From Coralloluteibacterium thermophilum (GTDB lineage: Bacteria; Pseudomonadota; Gammaproteobacteria; Xanthomonadales; Xanthomonadaceae): a stretch of DNA of 64,000 nt. Position numbers and translations under genes: made by a program. The notes under the pieces are model-generated. The model did no database searches, was not told the DNA's origin, and saw only the letters and a program-made list of their open reading frames with translations. The DNA lies in assembly GCF_042654365.1 (NCBI RefSeq), contig NZ_JBHSGG010000007.1, forward strand, positions 47,446-111,445. The letters are read 5' to 3'. This document shows positions 58,689-64,000 of the stretch, one piece after another (the stretch's first letter is position 1; each line of letters opens with the position of its first letter).

Positions 58689-60315
58689 CCGCGTTCACCC
58701 ATGTCTTCACCACCTGCGCCACCCGCCGCGGGTCGGTGCCCACCGCGTCGCGCGCCTGCTGGAGGCTGTGCTCGAACGGGTCGGACGACAGCGCCGGCGT
58801 ACCGGCGGCGGCCAGCGGCACGCGCAGGTCGTCGATGCCCTCCTCCTCGTCCACCAGCGTGGCCTTGAGCGTCTCCGGCTCCGGCTGCGCGGCGGCGGGC
58901 GGATTCAGGAGCTGCTTGACCGCCGGGCGCAGCACACCGAGCAGGAGCACCAGTACCGCGAGGGCGCCCAGCGCGGCGCGGCCGAGGTCGCGCAGCATCG
59001 GGTTCTGCCAGAACGGCTCGGGCTCGAACGCGGGATCGTCCATGTCGCGCACGAAGGCGCTGGACATCACCGAGACCGAGTCGCCGCGCTCGGCGTTGAA
59101 GCCCACGGCCTGCTTGACCAGGTTCTCGACCCGCGCGAGCTCCTCGTCGGACAGCGGGACGAGCTGCATGCGCCCCTCCTCGTCCGGACGCGGCACGTTG
59201 TCGACCAGCACCGCGACCGTCACCCGATTGACGCGGCCGCCGGGATTGCGGGTATGGCTGAGGACGCGGTCGAGCTCGTAGTTGCGGGTGGCGCTGCGCG
59301 ACTGCTGCACGGGCTGGGCGGCCGGATCGGCGCCCGGCTCGTTGCCCGGCGTGTTGGCGGTCGCGCCCGGCACGCCCTGCGGTCCGCTCTCGGTGCTGCT
59401 GGACTCGGCGACCTGCTCGGAACGCAGCTTGGCCGGGTCGTTGTTGAAGACCTCGCGCGCCTCCTCGCTCACCGAGAAGTCCATGTCCACCGCGACCTGG
59501 GTGCTGACCCGGCCGCGCCCGGTCATGGGCTCCAGCAGGTCCTGGATGCGCTGCACGTAGCTCTGCTCGGCGCGCCGCACCTGCTCGAACTGCATCGCGG
59601 AGAGCGCGGCGTCGGGATTCACCTCGGTCTCGGAAAGCAGGCGCCCGGCCTGGTCCACCACGGTGACGCGCTCGCGCGAGATGTCGGGGATGCTCGACGC
59701 CACCAGCCGCACGATGGCCTCCACCTGGTTGCGCTCCAGCAGGGCGCCGGCCTGGAGGTCGAGCACGACCGAGGCGCTGGCCGGCTCGCGCTGGCGGGTG
59801 AAGGCGCTGGGCCGCGGGATGGCGAGATGCACGCGCGCGTCGCGCACCGGGCGCAGCGACGCGATGGTGCGCGCCAGCTCGGTCTCCAGCGCGCGCTGGT
59901 AGCGGGCGGTCTCGACGAACTGGCTGACGCCGAAGCCCGGGTCGCGCTCGATCATCTCGAACCCCGGCTGGCCGCTGTCGGCCAGGCCGGCACCGGCGAG
60001 CTTGAGCCGCGCCTCGTGGATCTTTTCCTGCGGCACCGCGATGGCGCCGGTGGCCGGATCCATCCGGAACTGGATGCCCGCGGCCCGCAGCAGGTCGGTG
60101 GCCTCGTTGGTGGCCTTGGCGTCGAGACCCGCGTAGAGCGGCACGTAGGCGGGCTTCTGCGACCAGAAGAACACCATCAGGCCGACCGCCACCGCGGCGG
60201 CCAGCAGCAGGGCGCGCCCGGCCTGGCTGACGCCGGGGATGTCGCGCAGCTCGCGGAGCTTGCGGCCCGCATTGGCGCGGGCCTCGGCATCCTTGGTGAG
60301 GGAGATCAGGCTCAT
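58681..60315 (-). CDS. fliF: Flagellar MS-ring protein FliF
   Basis: A 544-residue protein that builds the membrane ring. TM1 at about 33-52, ring-building domains (about 60-440: PVRDARVHLAIPRPSAFTRQREPASASVVLDL), TM2 at about 455-475, and a C-terminal tail that binds FliG (ARDAVGTDPRRVAQVVKTWVN). ATG at 60315, 11 bases after the fliE stop. Confidence 0.97.
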   Translation of the reverse strand: MSLISLTKDAEARANAGRKLRELRDIPGVSQAGRALLLAAAVAVGLMVFFWSQKPAYVPLYAGLDAKATNEATDLLRAAGIQFRMDPATGAIAVPQEKIHEARLKLAGAGLADSGQPGFEMIERDPGFGVSQFVETARYQRALETELARTIASLRPVRDARVHLAIPRPSAFTRQREPASASVVLDLQAGALLERNQVEAIVRLVASSIPDISRERVTVVDQAGRLLSETEVNPDAALSAMQFEQVRRAEQSYVQRIQDLLEPMTGRGRVSTQVAVDMDFSVSEEAREVFNNDPAKLRSEQVAESSSTESGPQGVPGATANTPGNEPGADPAAQPVQQSRSATRNYELDRVLSHTRNPGGRVNRVTVAVLVDNVPRPDEEGRMQLVPLSDEELARVENLVKQAVGFNAERGDSVSVMSSAFVRDMDDPAFEPEPFWQNPMLRDLGRAALGALAVLVLLLGVLRPAVKQLLNPPAAAQPEPETLKATLVDEEEGIDDLRVPLAAAGTPALSSDPFEHSLQQARDAVGTDPRRVAQVVKTWVNADG

Positions 60316-60326
60316 CGGGCGTCAGC

Positions 60327-60686
60327 TCAGACCGGCATGTTCATGACGTCCTGGTAGGCCTGGACGAGGCGGTTGCGCACCTCGACCGTCGCCTTGAACG
60401 CCACCGACGCCTGCTGCTGGGCGACCATCACGCGCGCCAGGTCGGCCCGCGGATCGCCCAGCTCGAATGCCGTCTGCAATGCGCCGGACTTGGCCTGGGC
60501 ATCGCTCACCCCGCGCAGCATCGAGCCCAACGTCTCGGAGAATCCGGGCACGCCCTGCGCCGCGCCGACGCCATCGTTCCGACCCACGCCCTCGAGCCCG
60601 CTCTGCAGCGGGCGCGCCACCGGGACGTTCAACTGGCCCTGGTAGCCGCGGATCTGCGAAAGGATGGCGCTGATGCCGTCGCTCAC
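60327..60686 (-). CDS. fliE: Flagellar rod/export junction protein FliE
   Basis: A 119-residue rod adapter that joins the MS ring to the rod and is needed for export. The C-terminal LARVMVAQQQASVAFKATVEVRNRLVQAYQDVMNMPV region is diagnostic. The GTG at 60686 is chosen because GGAG lies seven bases before it and it gives VSDGISAILSQIRGYQ; an in-frame ATG at 60707 (126 residues) has no ribosome site. First gene of fliEFGHIJK. Confidence 0.93.
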   Translation of the reverse strand: MSDGISAILSQIRGYQGQLNVPVARPLQSGLEGVGRNDGVGAAQGVPGFSETLGSMLRGVSDAQAKSGALQTAFELGDPRADLARVMVAQQQASVAFKATVEVRNRLVQAYQDVMNMPV

Positions 60687-60730
60687 GTCGGTTCTCCGTC
60701 GCGTCATGCACTCGGGGGAGTGCGGTCGCG

Positions 60731-60856
60731 GGGGAGGTGCAAGAGGCGTGCCTGTTTTGGGTGGGGCGGGAAGGGGGAAGCGGGAATCGGGACCTGGAGG
60801 GCATTCGCTGTCTGGTATTCCGCGCAGTGTGGGGCGGTTTGGCTTGGGGCTTGGGG
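60731..60856 (-). repeat. Duplicated sigma-54 promoter module, fliE copy
   Basis: Near-identical to 52984-53109; differences are a handful of substitutions and single-base indels. It places the same sigma-54 box and upstream flank before fliE. Confidence 0.85.
60738..60753 (-). promoter_or_regulatory. Sigma-54 promoter of fliE operon
   Basis: Minus strand AGGCACGCCTCTTGCA: GGCACG-N4-TTGCA consensus, about 52 bp before the GTG start of fliE. Confidence 0.88.
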
Positions 60857-60985
60857 CTTGGGGCTTGGGGCTTCGGGCTTCGGGCTTCGGGCTTCGGGCT
60901 GGGGGGCTGGGGGGCTGGGGCTGGGCTTGGAGCTTGGAGCTTGGGCCCTGAGCCCTGAGCCCTGAGCCCCGAGCCCTAGGCCCAG
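60840..60985. repeat. GGGGCTT / GGGCTTC heptamer tandem repeats
   Basis: Blocks of GGGGCTT, CGGGCTT, GGGGGGCT, GGAGCTT and GAGCCCT units, upstream of the fliE promoter at the distance where an enhancer protein such as FleQ would bind. Same repeat type as 31803-31971. Confidence 0.85.
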
Positions 60986-62063
60986 GGCTCCGGCTCAGGG
61001 CCGGGCCGAGGCGGAGGCCGGAGGCCGGGACTCGGGACGTTTCGAGGTTCGGGAACGGGAACGGCGAACGCTGGCCGCCCGCGCTCGTTTCCCACGCCTC
61101 GTCGCTCCCGTCGCAGCCTCACCAGCCCCCTCCCCCGCGGACAGCGGGGGAGGGTTGGGGTGGGGGCGCTTTTTGGCAGAAGCGAAAGATCAGGAGTGAG
61201 GAGCGGGAGAGAAGCAGCGTGCTGCCGTACTCGTTTCTCACTCCTCCCTACTCACTCCTCGACGCTGCGCGCTTCACCCCCATCCCAGCCTTCCCCCGCA
61301 GGCGGGGGAAGGAGCCGGTCGCGCAAGGCGGAAGCGTCACCCTCACTCCTCAACGCCTTGGCCATCGTTCTTTGCCACGGCCTACGAAGCGCCGGCAGCC
61401 CCCTCCCCTGCGCCAGCGGGGGAGGGTTGGGGTGGGGGCGCTTTGCGGCAGGAGCGAGCGACGAGGAGTGAGATGAGAGGAAAAGCGCGGTTGCCGGCAC
61501 TGGTTTGTCGCTTCTCCGTGCCCGCTCCTCGAAGCAGCGCGCTGCGCGCGCTTCACCCCCATCCCCGCCTTCCCCCGCACGCGGGGGAAGGAGCCGGTCG
61601 CGCAAGGCTGGAAGAGGTCGCCCTCACCCCTCACTACTCCTCACTCCTCAACTCCTCGCCCATAGCCCATAGCCCATCGTTCTTCGCCACGCCCTACGAA
61701 GCGCCGGCAGCCCCCTCCCCTGCGCCAGCGGGGGAGGGTTGGGGTGGGGGCGCTTTGCGGCGAGGAGCGAGAGATCAGGTGTGAGAAGCGAAAGGCAGGC
61801 GACTGCTCATCTTCGTTCCTCACTCCTCTCCACGACTCTCCTCAAACAGCGCGCTACGCGCGCCTCACCCCCATCCCAGCCTTCCCCCGCAGGCGGGGGA
61901 AGGAGCAGGAGGCGCGGCGCGGAGATCCTCGTCCGTGTCGGGCCAGGGATCGCGACGAGCTCCCTCGCGCCCGCGTGGGAAGGAGGCGGGTGCGCGAAGC
62001 GGCCGGAGATCCGCGGCGCCCGACGACCTCCCGTCCCCGCTTCACCCGACCCGCTTCACCCCC
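60986..62063. repeat. Array of palindromic repeats between fleQ and fliE
   Basis: No gene. Three type A units (61128-61172, 61400-61444, 61712-61756) alternate with three inverted type B units (61275-61314, 61554-61593, 61866-61906), the same family as at 53117-53923. Spacers here differ from that array but recur among themselves (CCACGCCCTACGAAGCGCCG-like) and contain CTCACTCCTC / GAGGAGTGAG inverted repeats. Confidence 0.85.
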
Positions 62064-63451
<1,388 letters not shown>

Positions 63452-63455
<4 letters not shown>

Positions 63456-63838
63456 GCCATCTCCCCTCCCGCGAGCCGCTCGAGCAGCGGCATCACGTCC
63501 TGCATGTAGTTGAGCTTGCTGACGAAGGCGTCGGCGCCCGCGCGCATGGCGTGCTCGCGGTGCTCGGCGTCGTCGAAATGACTGGCGATGGCCACGAAGG
63601 GCGGCTCGTCCTGCGCCTTGATCAGGCGCGTGGCCTGCAGGCCGCCCATCTCCGGCATGGCCAGGTCCATCAGGATGGCGTCGGGCCGGAGCGCCTCGGA
63701 CTGCTCGATGGCTTCCAGCCCGTTGCCGGCGCGGCCCACGACCTCGATCCACTCGACGTTGCGCAGGTGGCGCATCGCCGCATTGATGAACCCCTCGTGG
63801 TCGTCGACGAGCAGGATGCGGAGGCGGATGCGGTCCAT
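63452..63838 (-). CDS. Receiver-only response regulator coupled to fleQ
   Basis: A 128-residue single receiver: LRILLVDDHEGFINAAMRHL, AILMDLAMPEMGGLQAT (phosphoacceptor Asp), AIASHFDDA and AFVSKLNYM (Lys). The pattern is NarL-like but no DNA-binding domain follows. Translational coupling with fleQ suggests it acts in the same pathway, possibly by binding FleQ or a kinase. ATG at 63838. Confidence 0.9.
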
Positions 63839-64000
63839 GTGCAGTCTCGGGGGCAGGTCGCGGGAGGTCGGTCGGCGATCCGGCGACTCCCCGCCGGGTC
63901 CGTGCAGGGAGTGTAAGTGCCTGAGGCGAAAAGTTGAGGCAGGGTTCTACCCCGAAATCACGGACGGTTGTAAAAGGGCTGAGAACTTCTGGTCTTGCCT
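63839..64000. other. Upstream region of the receiver-fleQ unit
   Basis: 162 bp to the window edge, less GC-rich than the rest (AAAAGTTGAGGC, GGTTGTAAAAGGG). Probably holds the promoter of the regulator unit; TACACT is a weak -10 candidate, and no sigma-54 or sigma-28 box was found. Confidence 0.4.

Noticed and set aside
61443..61784. Small ORFs in the fleQ/fliE space
   Set aside because: They encode the palindromic repeats (CPSPAPAGEGWGGG-type sequence) seen in every frame of this repeat family.
53117..61906. Regularly spaced repeats suggested CRISPR arrays
   Set aside because: Units are 40-45 bp palindromes of alternating orientation with ~80-120-bp spacers that are themselves repeated; no cas genes are near.

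Overview
The window is very GC-rich DNA (by eye around 70 % or more) from a motile gammaproteobacterium. A GlgE/TreS/GlgB/GlgX/TreZ operon, an FlhF-FlhG-FliA-Che-Mot-ParC-ParP block like that of Pseudomonas, and dispersed GGGAAGCGGGAATCGGGA and GTAGGAGCGACTTCAGTCG repeats all fit Xanthomonadaceae (Lysobacter/Luteimonas relatives). That placement is inference from gene content; no marker gene lies in the window. Apart from three interior genes, everything runs on the minus strand, so operons read from high to low coordinates.

Region 1 (1-12611) is a trehalose/alpha-glucan operon: glgE, treS fused to maltokinase, glgB, glgX and treZ, the last cut by the window edge. Most junctions are ATGA overlaps. 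Together the enzymes turn trehalose into maltose, maltose-1-phosphate and branched glucan, then debranch the glucan and release trehalose again.

Region 2 (13004-31802) holds small proteins and an E. coli-like (F7-type) chemosensory cluster: STAS-cheY-cheA-mcp, an OB-fold secreted protein, four more receptors (one drastically shortened), an outer-membrane porin, and cheW-cheR-cheD-cheB. I read five FliA (sigma-28) promoters of the form T(A/C)AAG-N-GCCGATAA in front of its transcription units.

Region 3 (32343-41707) is the polar-flagellum control operon flhF-flhG-fliA-cheY-cheZ-cheA-motC-motD-parC-parP. ParP carries six near-identical 25-residue repeats. flhF contains an assembly scar: an N between two copies of the same 60 bp.

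Region 4 (41902-60753) is the export apparatus and basal body: flhA, flhB, fliR-Q-P-O-N-M-L and fliK-J-I-H-G-F-E, interrupted by an unrelated island (xthA, a RIO kinase, a KOW-like protein and a membrane protein). Sigma-54 promoters stand before flhA, flhB, fliL and fliE; the fliL and fliE promoters lie in a duplicated ~126-bp module. Two long intergenic spaces (52958-54183 and 60754-62063) are arrays of alternating palindromic repeats. Region 5 (62064-63838) encodes the master regulator FleQ, coupled to a receiver-only response regulator.

In working order, FleQ with sigma-54 drives basal body and export genes; FliA then drives the chemotaxis units; FlhF/FlhG and ParC/ParP place flagellum and arrays at the pole. 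No tRNA, rRNA, CRISPR, transposase or phage gene was seen.
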